Below are positions 45,068 to 55,912 of a stretch of 64,000 nt of DNA, one piece after another. The notes beneath the pieces are model-generated. The model did not search any database. It had not been told where the DNA came from and worked only from the letters and a program-made list of their open reading frames with translations. The translations under genes were made by a program, and so were the position numbers. Numbering within the stretch: the first letter of the stretch is position 1; every line of letters begins with the position of its first letter. The stretch comes from Anaeromyxobacter sp. (GTDB lineage: Bacteria > Myxococcota > Myxococcia > Myxococcales > Anaeromyxobacteraceae), in assembly GCA_016718565.1 (NCBI GenBank), contig JADKCZ010000001.1, forward strand, positions 1,178,001 through 1,242,000. Direction: 5' to 3'.

Positions 45068-45084
45068 TGCAAGGGGCACGCCCG
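45068..45084 (-). promoter_or_regulatory. candidate sigma-54 promoter of amt copy 2
   Basis: On the minus strand the sequence reads GGGCGTGCCCCTTGCA. The -12 element TTGCA is perfect, and GG/GC have the required ten-base spacing. The -24 element is weaker (GGGCGT versus TGGCAC). It is 76 bases before the ATG, a normal distance. Confidence 0.4.
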
Positions 45085-45184
45085 GAGGGGAAACGCTGGT
45101 TTCGTGGGGATTCGCCCACCGCCGCGGGGTGCTGCTCGAAAGGGCGGCAGGTGGTGCGCGCGGTGAGGGCGGCCCCGCCGGCGG

Positions 45185-45784
45185 CTACGAGGCCCTGCCA
45201 GCCCGCGCCACCGAGGGGCGCGGCACGCTGCCGGTCGAGGAGTGCCGGACAGGCAGCTGCAGCCTGGCCACCGGGGCGGCCAGGCGCCGCTCCCGCAGCG
45301 AGCGGGACAGGACCTCGGCCCGCAGCAGCTCCAGGTGCGCCTCCACGCCGGCCCCGCAGCGGCCCAGCGCGGCCTCCGCGGCCGGCTCGAACCAGGCGGC
45401 CAGCTCCACCGCCTCGTCGAGCGCCTCGGGGCAGCACTCGGCCAGGGCGAACTCGTTCCAGGCGTTCAGGCGAGCCACCTCGGCGCCCGGGCGGCCGGCG
45501 GCGCGCAGCCGGACCATCAGCGAGGAGATGGCGTCGTGGTCGGGGCGGGCGGTGGGGCGCCGCAGCGGGCCGCGGGCGTGCAGCCGCCAGCGCACGCCCA
45601 GGGTCAGGAGGTCCACCAGGTGCTCTGCCGAGGTGCGGGCGGCCCCCGGGGCGCCGGCCTCGAGGTGGGCGCGGAAGAACTCGACCAGCGGGGTGAGCCC
45701 GCGGGCGCGCTTGACGACCTCGTCCACGAAGGTGGTGGCGCGGCGGGCCGGCGAGGTGGGATCGGTCGGGTCGATGGTCAGCAT
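45185..45784 (-). CDS. hypothetical protein
   Basis: This 199-residue soluble protein, rich in Ala/Leu/Arg, belongs to no family I recognise. It appears all-helical (TTFVDEVVKRARGLTPLVEFFRAHLE, then LNAWNEFALAECCPEALDEAVELAAWFEPA). Two Cys occur at about 126-127 and one at 142. The ATG at 45784 has only a modest ribosome-binding site. It is transcribed towards the second amt gene on the same strand, with a 190-base gap that carries the amt promoter candidate, so the two are probably separate units. Confidence 0.55.
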   Translation of the reverse strand: MLTIDPTDPTSPARRATTFVDEVVKRARGLTPLVEFFRAHLEAGAPGAARTSAEHLVDLLTLGVRWRLHARGPLRRPTARPDHDAISSLMVRLRAAGRPGAEVARLNAWNEFALAECCPEALDEAVELAAWFEPAAEAALGRCGAGVEAHLELLRAEVLSRSLRERRLAAPVARLQLPVRHSSTGSVPRPSVARAGRAS

Positions 45785-46003
45785 GGCGTGGTCGCTCCTG
45801 GGGAGACTATTAGCAGGGCGCGTGCCACTCCCAGATGGCCGAAATCATTCGGCCTTTCTGGCGGGCGTCAACCCCCTGACGCCCGGCGCCACCCTCGGCC
45901 AGCGCGCAGGCGCGCTATCGGGGTGAGCGGCGTGGCGTGGGGGCGGAGAGGGACAGCCGCGCAGACCCTGCGCCGCTCCGCCCGGGGGGTAGGCGGCACC
46001 CGC
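45785..46003. other. intergenic stretch between hypothetical gene and P-type ATPase
   Basis: It includes a locally AT-richer patch near 45810-45860 (GACTATTAGCAGG and GGCCGAAATCATTCGGCC). The latter is an 18-base perfect palindrome-like dyad (GGCCGAA/TTCGGCC around ATCA) at 45837-45854, a plausible regulator site for the minus-strand hypothetical gene. No gene is visible. Confidence 0.4.
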
Positions 46004-48801
<2,798 letters not shown>

Positions 48802-49010
48802 GGTGCACTGGAGGTTAACCCCGCCGGCGCCGGGCGCCAGACATGCGGCCAATGGCCGCCCTCGGGGGAATGACCCGAGAGGGACTCGACGGCGCAGCGG
48901 TGGGCGAAGGGCGGGCGCGCCAGGACCGGGCGGGGCGGCCTGCCCGGGCGCCGGGCGCCTTGGGCGGGGACCCCCGATCCGGCGAGGGGTAGGGCGCGCT
49001 CCGGCGGCGC
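48802..49010. other. intergenic stretch upstream of the P-type ATPase
   Basis: It contains the promoter region of the ATPase gene (AGGTTAACC near 48812) and otherwise GC-rich sequence. I see no gene, tandem repeat or strong hairpin here. Confidence 0.35.
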
Positions 49011-49289
49011 TCAGCCCCGGACGACCAGCCCCTTCTCCAGGCCCGCCTGCTCCAGCGCGGCGCAGGCGGCGTCCAGGTCGGACTCCAGGAGCCACACCCC
49101 GACCCCTTGCCGCGGCGAGCCGGACCCGAGGATGGTGCGGGTCAGGTACTCCTCGACCTCCACCGCGTAGGTCAGGCCGGCAGCGTCGAGCGCCCGCTCC
49201 GCCGCCTGCGCCTCGTCGAGGGCGGCCGCCAGGTAGACGCGCACCAGCTCCGTGCCCTCGCCGAACAGGTGCATCGCCTGCCTCGCCAT
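49011..49289 (-). CDS. DUF2007-like small protein
   Basis: This 92-residue protein resembles the 'putative prokaryotic signal-transducing' DUF2007 group: ELVRVYLAAALDEAQAAERALDAAGL (a strand and a helix) and LTRTILGSG...GVWLLESDLDAACAALEQAGL. The fold is like a small regulatory ACT/PII-like module. The ATG at 49289 has GGAGGTGG upstream. It is divergent from the MscS gene, with 70 bases between them. Confidence 0.6.
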   Translation of the reverse strand: MARQAMHLFGEGTELVRVYLAAALDEAQAAERALDAAGLTYAVEVEEYLTRTILGSGSPRQGVGVWLLESDLDAACAALEQAGLEKGLVVRG

Positions 49290-49359
49290 CGGTGCCACCT
49301 CCGGCGCCGGATGGTACCCGAGACCCGCCGCGGCGGGCATGCGTTATCCTCCGCGCGCC

Positions 49360-50778
49360 ATGACCTCACGCCCCGTCGCCAGCCTCGCCGCGCTGCTCCT
49401 CGCCTTCGGCGTCGCCGCGGCCGAGCCGGGTGAAGGGACCCCGACCTCGACCCCGACCTCGACCTCGACCTCGACCCCGACCTCGACCTCGACCCCGACC
49501 TCGACCTCGACCTCGACCTCGACCTCGACCTCGACCTCGACCTCGACCTCGACCCCGATCGACGACGCGGAGTCGAGGGGGACCCTCTCCCCGACGCAGG
49601 TCGCGGCGGCGGCCGCGGTGGTCCGGCTGGCGCAGCTGGAGCGCCAGGCGCCCTCCTTCCTGGCGGGGCTCCTGCCGGCCCCGCTGCTCGGGGTCGGCCC
49701 CCGCGGCCTGCTCTGGTGGCAGTGGGTGGCGCTGCCGCTGGCAGCCGTGCTCGCCCTGGCGCTGGGGTGGGTGCTCGCCTGGCTGACCCGCCGCGCCCTC
49801 GGGCAGGTGGCCTCGCGCACCCAGTCCACCTGGGACGATCTCCTGCTGGCGCGCCTGGCGCAGCCGGTCACGCTCTTCTGGGCGCTGGTGGTGGCCAGCG
49901 GCCTCCGGCCGGCCCTGGCCCTCGACGCAGCCTTCGACGACGCGCTGGGGCGCGGGGTCAAGGCCGGCTTCTTCCTGGCGGTCTTCTGGGGCGCCTTCCG
50001 CGCCATCGACGTGGCCTTCGGCGTGCTGGCCGAGGCCCCCACCACCCGCTCCAACCCGGGCCTGCACGGCCTGGTGCCGCTCCTGCGCAAGAGCGCCAAG
50101 GCGGCGGCGCTGGCCCTGGGGATGGTGGCGGTGCTCACCGAGCTGGGGTTCCAGGTCACCAGCCTGCTGGCCGGCCTCGGCATCGGCGGCCTGGCGGTGG
50201 CGCTGGCGGCGCAGAAGACCGTGGAGAACCTCATCGGCTCGGTGGCCATCGGCGTGGACCAGCCGTTCCGGGTGGGCGACTACGTGCAGGTGGACGGCAC
50301 GCAGGGCACGGTGGAGGTGGTGGGGATGCGGTCCACCCGAATCCGCACCCTCGACCGGACGCTGGTCACCCTGCCCAACGGCAAGCTGGCGGACATGCGC
50401 ATCGAGTCCTTCGCCGCGCGCGACCGCTTCCGTCTCTCGGCCACGCTGGGGCTGCGCTACGCCACCACCGCGGCGCAGATGCGGGCCATCCTGGCCGCCC
50501 TGGCGGCCGAGCTGGCCGCCCACCCGGCCCGCGGGCCGGAGGCGCCGGTGGTCCGCTTCGTCGCCCTGGCCGACTCGAGCCTCTCGGTGGAGGTGATGGC
50601 CTGGCTGCAGGCGGCCGACTTCGACGAGTTCGGCCGGCTGCGCGGCGAGCTGCTGCTGCGCTTCATGGAGATCGTGGAGCAGGGCGGCTCGGGCTTCGCC
50701 TTCCCGACCCGCAGCCTGCACGTCGAGTCGCTGCCGCCCGGCGCCCCGCCCGGCGCGCCTGCCGCGCCCGGGCCCTGA
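49360..50778 (+). CDS. MscS-family mechanosensitive channel with Thr-Ser/Pro linker
   Basis: This 472-residue protein has a signal peptide (TSRPVASLAALLLAFGVAAA), then a 40-residue Thr-Ser/Thr-Pro linker (about 27-66) encoded by a hexamer array. Several membrane helices follow. The MscS pore helix and beta domain are GLGIGGLAVALAAQKTVENL, GSVAIGVDQPFRVGDYVQVD, GTVEVVGMRSTRIRTLDRTL and LPNGKLADMRIESF. It opens under membrane tension to release solutes. The tail ends in a Pro/Ala-rich segment. A hairpin lies 27 bases downstream. Confidence 0.9.
   Translation: MTSRPVASLAALLLAFGVAAAEPGEGTPTSTPTSTSTSTPTSTSTPTSTSTSTSTSTSTSTSTSTPIDDAESRGTLSPTQVAAAAAVVRLAQLERQAPSFLAGLLPAPLLGVGPRGLLWWQWVALPLAAVLALALGWVLAWLTRRALGQVASRTQSTWDDLLLARLAQPVTLFWALVVASGLRPALALDAAFDDALGRGVKAGFFLAVFWGAFRAIDVAFGVLAEAPTTRSNPGLHGLVPLLRKSAKAAALALGMVAVLTELGFQVTSLLAGLGIGGLAVALAAQKTVENLIGSVAIGVDQPFRVGDYVQVDGTQGTVEVVGMRSTRIRTLDRTLVTLPNGKLADMRIESFAARDRFRLSATLGLRYATTAAQMRAILAALAAELAAHPARGPEAPVVRFVALADSSLSVEVMAWLQAADFDEFGRLRGELLLRFMEIVEQGGSGFAFPTRSLHVESLPPGAPPGAPAAPGP
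49438..49557. repeat. 20-unit hexamer array coding the MscS linker
   Basis: Exactly 120 bases of ACCTCG and ACCCCG, in the Thr-Ser/Thr-Pro frame and no other. There is no REP palindrome nearby. The array lies between the signal peptide and the first channel helix. Confidence 0.9.
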
Positions 50779-50805
50779 GGCGCCGTCCCGGCCCCCGGAC
50801 GAGAC

Positions 50806-50839
50806 GAGGGCCCGGTCTGCCGTGGCGAACCGGGCCCTC
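50806..50839. terminator. hairpin between the MscS gene and tRNA-Ala
   Basis: Perfect 11-base arms (50806-50816 and 50829-50839) around a 12-base loop. No T-run follows on either strand, so it is a weak terminator at best, or a processing site. Confidence 0.5.
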
Positions 50840-50847
50840 ATGGACTG

Positions 50848-50920
50848 TGGAGATGATCGGGATCGAACCGACGACCTCTAGAGTGCGATTCTAGCGCTCT
50901 CCCAGCTGAGCTACATCCCC
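50848..50920 (-). tRNA. tRNA-Ala (anticodon CGC)
   Basis: The 73-base sequence folds as a full cloverleaf: acceptor GGGGATG/CATCTCC, D arm GCTC/GAGC, anticodon stem CTAGA/TCTAG with loop ATCGCAC (anticodon CGC), T stem GTCGG/CCGAT with loop TTCGATC, and discriminator A. The G3-U70 pair identifies alanine. CCA is not encoded. It reads the abundant GCG codon. Confidence 0.97.
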
Positions 50921-50923
50921 AGG

Positions 50924-50949
50924 AAAAACCCCCCAGAGGTCGCTGGGGG
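50924..50949 (-). promoter_or_regulatory. terminator-like hairpin in the tRNA leader
   Basis: On the minus strand CCCCCAG (50949-50943) pairs with CTGGGGG (50936-50930) around a six-base loop and is followed by GTTTTT (50929-50924). The tRNA begins 4 bases further. It has the form of an intrinsic terminator placed between promoter and tRNA. Confidence 0.75.
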
Positions 50950-50955
50950 ATGCGT

Positions 50956-50985
50956 TGCTTAGCGGGGTCCGGGCCGGGGTGTCAA
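50956..50985 (-). promoter_or_regulatory. probable promoter of tRNA-Ala
   Basis: A perfect TTGACA at 50985-50980 is followed after 18 bases by TAAGCA (50961-50956). TTGACA is rare in this sequence. A TAAG-type -10 is known from some myxobacterial promoters. Transcription would start near 50949, at the first base of the leader hairpin. Confidence 0.5.
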
Positions 50986-51034
50986 GTGGCGGGTTTGAGC
51001 ACCTTCGGCCCCCGTGTTAATCCTCGGTTCGCCC

Positions 51035-53335
51035 ATGCCCGGTCCCAAGCGACAGCTCTCGGCCGCGGAGCTCGCGGCCCTGGAGCACGCGTTCGCCGCC
51101 GATCCCGTCTCAGACGCCTACCGCCCGCTCACCGAGGCCTACCTGGCCGCCGGTCGGTTCATGGAGGCGATGGTGGTCTGCAAGAAGGGCGTCAAGGCCC
51201 ACCCCGACGATCCCGGGGCCCGGGTCCTGCTGGCGCGCGTCTACGCCGACCAGGGCAAGGACCGCAAGGCGCTCGAGGAGCTGGCGCCGACGCTGGCGTC
51301 CTACGCCAACTTCGCGGCGGCGCACCTGCTGGCCGGCCACCTGCACGCCCGGCTGGGCGCCCGGGCCGAGGCCGAGGCGGCGCTGCGGCGGGCGGCCGAG
51401 GCGGCCCCGTCGGATCCCGAGGTGCTGGCCGCGCTGGAGAAGCACGGCGTGGTGGTGGCGCCGCCGGCGCCGCCGCCGCCGGCCCGTCCGGCCGCGGTGG
51501 AGGCCGCCCCCGCGGCCCTGGAGGTCGGGGTGTCCGGCGCCACGACGCCGGCTCCAGCCCCCGGACCCTCCGGCGGCCGGTCCGCCGGGGCGCCCGCCGC
51601 GCAGCCCATCCCCACGCCGCCGCCGGTGCGGCGCGCCGCCGGCGAGGCCTACGCGGCCGCCCTGGCCGAGAAGTACGGCACCCAGACCCATGAGCTCGGC
51701 CCGGCCGGCGCGCCGGCGCGCCGCCGGGGGGCCAAGGCGGCCATCTTCGGCTCCATCGGGCTGGCGGTGGTGCTGGCCCTCGTCCTGGGCGGCTGGTACG
51801 TGATCTCGGTCGGCCGCAAGGAGCGCGACGAGGCCATCAGCCGGCTCCTCAAGGAGACCCAGGAGCTGATCGCGCGCGACTCGGCCTCCGGCTACCGGAG
51901 CGCCGCCGACAAGGCCAGGGAGATCCTCACGCTCGACGAGGACTCGCTGGCCGGCCACGCCTTCCTGGCCTACGTGGACGCGCTCCGGGTGGCCGAGCAC
52001 GCCGAGGGCGACGCGGTGAAGGGCGAGGCCATGGTGCAGGTGGACGCGGCCCGCCGGATCGGGCCGCACTCGCACCTCATCGCCGCCGAGGCCCTGCTGC
52101 GCGCCGGGGGCGGCGACGCCGCCGCCGCCATCGCCGACCTGACGCGCACCCTGGAGGAGCCGGCGCGCCAGACGGCGCTGCTCACCGGCACGCTGGGCGT
52201 GCTGCTCATGAACGCCGGCGATCTCGACGGCGCCCGCGACTGGCTGGTGCGCGCCCAGAAGACCAACCCCAGCGACGCCCGCCTGGCGCAGCAGCTGGCC
52301 GAGCAGTACCGGCGCCGCGGCGAGGGGTACGAGGCGCAGGCCGAGGCGGCCTACCAGCTGGCGCTGCGGCTCCAGAAGGACCACGTCCCCTCCTTGCTGG
52401 GCCGGGCCCTGCTGCTGCTCGACCGCGGCCTCTACGACCAGGCCGCCCAGTCGGTGCGCCAGGCGCTGGCCGGCGGCGACGTCTCGGGCCGGCAGCAGGC
52501 GCTGGCGCTGGCCGTCCGCAGCTCGGTGCTCTACGCGCAGGGCAAGGCCGCCGAGGGCGCCGCCGACGAGAAGAAGGCGCTGGAGCTCGACCCGCAGAGC
52601 CCCGACCTCCCCTGGCTCATCGGCCGCCGCCAGCTGCGCGACGGCGACACCGCCGCCGCGGTGGCCTCCATCCAGCGGGCCGTCAACGGCGACGGCAAGC
52701 GGGTGGCCTTCTACGTCGATCTCACCGAGGCGCTGCTGGCCACCGAGGGCGGCGCCCTGCGGGCCGCCGAGCTCCTGCAGAAGGCCACCGCCCGCGCCGG
52801 CGACCACCCCCGCATCGCCCTGCTGCTGGGCGACGCCTACCGGGCGCAGGGCGACGCCGACCGGGCGCGCGGGCAGTACGAGCGCTCCATCCAGCTGGGC
52901 AAGCCGTTCCCCGACGCCCGGGTGGCGCTGGCGCGGCTGCTGCGCGACCAGAAGAACGTGCCCCAGGCGCTGGCCGAGCTCGACCTGGCCATCACCGAGT
53001 ACGGGCAGGGGAGCCCTGGCGGCGCCGCCGCGGCCTTCGTGGAGATGGCGGAGACCGAGCGGTCGCGCGGGGCCAGGCCGGAGGTGCTCTTCCCGCTCTA
53101 CGTGAAGGCGCTGGAGAAGGACCCGGCGCGCTGCGAGGCGCTCTGGGGGGCCGGCAAGCTGGGCGCGGACGCCGCCGGCGAGGTGGACGAGGCGGCGCGC
53201 CCGCGGCTGGAGCGCTACGTGCAGGTCTGCCCGCGGGCGGCCAGCGTGGAGGCGGCCCGACGGCTGCTCGAGGGCACGCCCGCCGCCGCGCCGGCGCCCG
53301 CCCCGCCGGCCAGGGCCAGGCCGAAGAAGCGCTGA
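51035..53335 (+). CDS. TPR-repeat protein with one membrane helix
   Basis: This 766-residue protein starts with a TPR-like domain of about 130 residues (ELAALEHAFAADPVSDAYRPLTEAYL, then KALEELAPTLASYANFAAAHLLAG), followed by a Pro/Ala linker and a Tyr-rich basic patch. A membrane helix (AAIFGSIGLAVVLALVLGGWYVISV, near 245-270) precedes a long run of TPRs to about residue 735 (for example AAAYQLALRLQKDHVPSLLGRALLLLDRGLY). It is probably an envelope scaffold, as in many myxobacterial TPR proteins. The ATG at 51035 is preferred; GTG 51014 is an upstream option. It ends 4 bases before a minus-strand cytochrome gene. Confidence 0.85.
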   Translation: MPGPKRQLSAAELAALEHAFAADPVSDAYRPLTEAYLAAGRFMEAMVVCKKGVKAHPDDPGARVLLARVYADQGKDRKALEELAPTLASYANFAAAHLLAGHLHARLGARAEAEAALRRAAEAAPSDPEVLAALEKHGVVVAPPAPPPPARPAAVEAAPAALEVGVSGATTPAPAPGPSGGRSAGAPAAQPIPTPPPVRRAAGEAYAAALAEKYGTQTHELGPAGAPARRRGAKAAIFGSIGLAVVLALVLGGWYVISVGRKERDEAISRLLKETQELIARDSASGYRSAADKAREILTLDEDSLAGHAFLAYVDALRVAEHAEGDAVKGEAMVQVDAARRIGPHSHLIAAEALLRAGGGDAAAAIADLTRTLEEPARQTALLTGTLGVLLMNAGDLDGARDWLVRAQKTNPSDARLAQQLAEQYRRRGEGYEAQAEAAYQLALRLQKDHVPSLLGRALLLLDRGLYDQAAQSVRQALAGGDVSGRQQALALAVRSSVLYAQGKAAEGAADEKKALELDPQSPDLPWLIGRRQLRDGDTAAAVASIQRAVNGDGKRVAFYVDLTEALLATEGGALRAAELLQKATARAGDHPRIALLLGDAYRAQGDADRARGQYERSIQLGKPFPDARVALARLLRDQKNVPQALAELDLAITEYGQGSPGGAAAAFVEMAETERSRGARPEVLFPLYVKALEKDPARCEALWGAGKLGADAAGEVDEAARPRLERYVQVCPRAASVEAARRLLEGTPAAAPAPAPPARARPKKR

Positions 53336-53339
53336 CCGG

Positions 53340-54179
53340 CTACCGCGCGGCCTCGCCGCGCGCCAGCGCGTCCACGTAGTGGACCAGGGCCCACAGGTCC
53401 TCCTCCGGCAGGACGCCCTTCCAGGTCGGCATGGCGGTGCCGCCCAGGCCGGCCGCGATGGCGCGGTACAGGTCCGCCGGCTCCTGCCCCGGCCGGACCG
53501 CGCGCAGCGGCCCCTCGCGGAAGTCGGTGGCCCGCAGCAGGCGGCCGAAGTCGGAGGCCACCGACAGCGGCTGCGAGGCGTCCGGCCTGGGCTCGGCCAG
53601 CACCCCGGCGGCGTGGGCGAAGGCGGCGATCTCGGCGGGCGTGGCGTAGGCCGGGTGGCAGGCCTGGCAGCGGGCCACCCCGTGGTAGACGGCCCGGCCA
53701 CGCCGGGCGCCCTCGGCGCGGCGGCCCGTCCACGGGTCGGCCGAGCGCGCCACCGCGGGCTCGGGCGCCTCGGTGCGGAAGCGGGGCGCCAGGGTCTTCA
53801 CGAAGGCCACGATGTCCTCCAGGTCCTGGTCGGAGACGTCGCTCCAGGGCCGCATGCCGGTGCCGGCCAGGCCGTGGCGGACGGTGCGCACCAGGTCCTC
53901 GTCGCGCCACAGGCTGCCGGCCGGCACCGAGGCGAAGGAGACGATGCCGAGCCGCAGGTCGCGCGGCGGCGGCGCCATGCCCACCGCCTGCGGGCCCTTG
54001 CCGTCGCCCAGGTGGCCGTGGCACGGGCGGCAGGAGGTCATGTAGGCGCGGGCGCCGCGGTTGAGCGTCTCGGCGGGCACCAGCACCCCGCCCAGCCGCT
54101 GCGGCGCGTCGAAGCGCGGGACCTCGTAGTAGGCGCAGCCCGCCAGGGCCAGGAGGGCGAGGGCGGCGCGGCGGCTCAC
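53340..54179 (-). CDS. diheme c-type cytochrome lipoprotein
   Basis: This 279-residue protein has a lipobox signal (SRRAALALLALAGC) and two class-I cytochrome c domains. The first has CRPCH with the Met ligand in GTGMRPW; the second has CQACH with GTAMPTW. It starts at GTG 54179, overlapping the stop of the upstream gene by 3 bases, so the two are co-translated. It probably moves electrons in the periplasm; its partners are not in the window. Confidence 0.9.
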   Translation of the reverse strand: MSRRAALALLALAGCAYYEVPRFDAPQRLGGVLVPAETLNRGARAYMTSCRPCHGHLGDGKGPQAVGMAPPPRDLRLGIVSFASVPAGSLWRDEDLVRTVRHGLAGTGMRPWSDVSDQDLEDIVAFVKTLAPRFRTEAPEPAVARSADPWTGRRAEGARRGRAVYHGVARCQACHPAYATPAEIAAFAHAAGVLAEPRPDASQPLSVASDFGRLLRATDFREGPLRAVRPGQEPADLYRAIAAGLGGTAMPTWKGVLPEEDLWALVHYVDALARGEAAR

Positions 54180-54904
54180 CGGGCCTCCGCCGCCCTGGCC
54201 GCGGCGGCGGCCTCGGCCGCCTCGCGCCGGCGCACCTGGCGCTCCAGGTCCTCCATGTAGCCGCGCTTCAGCACCTGCGGCCGGGTGGCCTCGGTGCGGA
54301 CGTCGGTCACCACCACCGGCAGCGTGGTGCTGACGCCTTCCACCGTCACGGTGGCGCTGGTGCGCCCCTCCCCGGTGGCCCAGAGCTGGCCGCGCGCGTC
54401 GCCGCGGCAGACCGCCTCGTCGTCGCAGCGGGTGAAGACCAGGCGCCCCGCCACCGGCGCGCCCTGATCGTCGAAGACCGCCACCTGCAGCAGCAGCGGC
54501 CGGCGCTCGTCGGCCAGCTGCAGCGCCGCCGGCGACGGCCCGGCCGCGACCCGCGCCACGGCCCGCACCGCGGCGGTGACGCTGGCCCTGACCTGGCCCA
54601 CCGCGCAGGTGATGGTGGCCGTGCCCGGGGCCACCGAGGTGACGGTGGCCGAGTTGTGGGCGCCCGCCACGGTGGCCACCGCGGGATCCGAGGAGGACCA
54701 GGCACAGACGGCCGACTGGTCCGGCTGGCCCCCCGCGAGGCGCGGGGTGGCGTGCAGCGTGGCCGCCTGGCCGCGGCCGAAGAGCTTGAGCGAGGCCGGC
54801 TCGAGCTCGACGCGGACCGGCCCACCGCAGCCGGCCAGCCCGGCCAGCGCGAGGGCGAGGAGGAACGGGACGGCGGGGGCGGGGGCGCGGTCGAGGGTGG
54901 GCAT
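54176..54904 (-). CDS. lipoprotein with bacterial Ig-like domain
   Basis: This 242-residue lipoprotein has the signal PFLLALALAGLAGC. A Big_2-like Ig domain (about 35-118) carries VRVELEPASLKLFGRGQAATL and CAWSSSDPAVATVAGAHNSATVTSVAPGTATIT. A second beta domain follows (about 130-205), ending in a charged helix (LKRGYMEDLERQVRRREAAEAAA). It is probably surface- or periplasm-exposed. It is followed by the diheme cytochrome in the same transcript. No enzyme motif is visible. Confidence 0.82.
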   Translation of the reverse strand: MPTLDRAPAPAVPFLLALALAGLAGCGGPVRVELEPASLKLFGRGQAATLHATPRLAGGQPDQSAVCAWSSSDPAVATVAGAHNSATVTSVAPGTATITCAVGQVRASVTAAVRAVARVAAGPSPAALQLADERRPLLLQVAVFDDQGAPVAGRLVFTRCDDEAVCRGDARGQLWATGEGRTSATVTVEGVSTTLPVVVTDVRTEATRPQVLKRGYMEDLERQVRRREAAEAAAAARAAEAR

Positions 54905-54959
54905 GCGGCCGGATGCTACCAAGGCGGCGGGCCGGGCGTGGCCCCCACCCGCCGGGGCG

Positions 54960-55859
54960 TCAGGCGAGGCGGCGCAGCAGGCCGGCCCCGCTCACCAGCG
55001 TGATGCCCAGCAGCACCAGCGCCGCGCCCACCAGGAAGGCGCCGGAGAGCGGCTCGCCGAGCAGCAGGACCCCGAAGGTGACGCCGAAGAGCGGGGTCAT
55101 GAAGGAGAAGACCGAGAGGCGCGAGGCCAGGTAGCGGGTCAGGAGCCAGAACCAGGCCAGGTAGCTGGCGAAGGAGATCACCACGCCCTGGAAGAGCAGG
55201 CTGCCCAGCGCCACGCCGGTGAGGGAGACCTGGCCGGCCTGCCCGGTGAGCGCCGCGGCCGCCAGCAGCAGGGCGAAGCCGCCCACCAGCTGGTACAGCA
55301 GGGTCTGGGCCGGCGGGGCGTCGGAGAGGCGCGAGGTGCGGATGACCACCGTGGTGCCGCCCCAGGCGGCGCCGGCCAGCACCGCCAGCAGGTCGCCGGA
55401 GAGCGCCGTCAGGGCGTCGCCGCCGCCGGCCCCGGGCGCGGCGCCGCCCGGCGGGACGCCCAGCCCGCCGCCGAAGGCCACCGCGATGCCGGCGAAGGCC
55501 ACCGCGATGCCGATCCACTGGAGCCGCCCCAGCCGCTCGGCCCGCACCGTCAGGTGGAGCCCCAGCGCCGTGAAGATGGGGGCGGTGTAGAGGAAGACCG
55601 CCATGTGCGAGGCCGAGGTGCGCCGCAGCCCCTCGGCCACGAAGAGGAACTCGGCGGCGAAGAGCGCGCCGGCCGCCAGCCCGGGGCCGAGGGTGCCGTC
55701 GCGCAGCGAGAGCGGCACGCCGCGGGCGCGGGACCAGAGGAAGACCAGCCCCGCCGAGAGGCCGGAGCGGAGCGCCACCTGCATGATGGGCGCGACGTCC
55801 GGCGCCGCCACCTTGATGGCCACCTGCTGCAGCCCCCACAGGGCGCACAGGAGCACCAT
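54960..55859 (-). CDS. EamA/DMT-superfamily transporter
   Basis: This protein of about 300 residues has ten helices in two halves (MVLLCALWGLQQVAIKVAAPD in the first, GDLLAVLAGAAWGGTTVVIRTS in the second). It ends GITLVSGAGLLRRLA. The start is uncertain: ATG 55859 is used here. A ribosome-binding site (GAGGAG) lies in front of a CTG codon at 55901, which would add 14 residues (STRQPIDASALGL). It directly follows the phosphoesterase gene, with 53 bases from that gene's stop to the ATG. Confidence 0.8.
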   Translation of the reverse strand: MVLLCALWGLQQVAIKVAAPDVAPIMQVALRSGLSAGLVFLWSRARGVPLSLRDGTLGPGLAAGALFAAEFLFVAEGLRRTSASHMAVFLYTAPIFTALGLHLTVRAERLGRLQWIGIAVAFAGIAVAFGGGLGVPPGGAAPGAGGGDALTALSGDLLAVLAGAAWGGTTVVIRTSRLSDAPPAQTLLYQLVGGFALLLAAAALTGQAGQVSLTGVALGSLLFQGVVISFASYLAWFWLLTRYLASRLSVFSFMTPLFGVTFGVLLLGEPLSGAFLVGAALVLLGITLVSGAGLLRRLA

Positions 55860-55912
55860 CAGGCCGAGGGCCGAGGCGTCGATGGGCTGGCGGGTGGACA
55901 GGGGGCGGCTCC

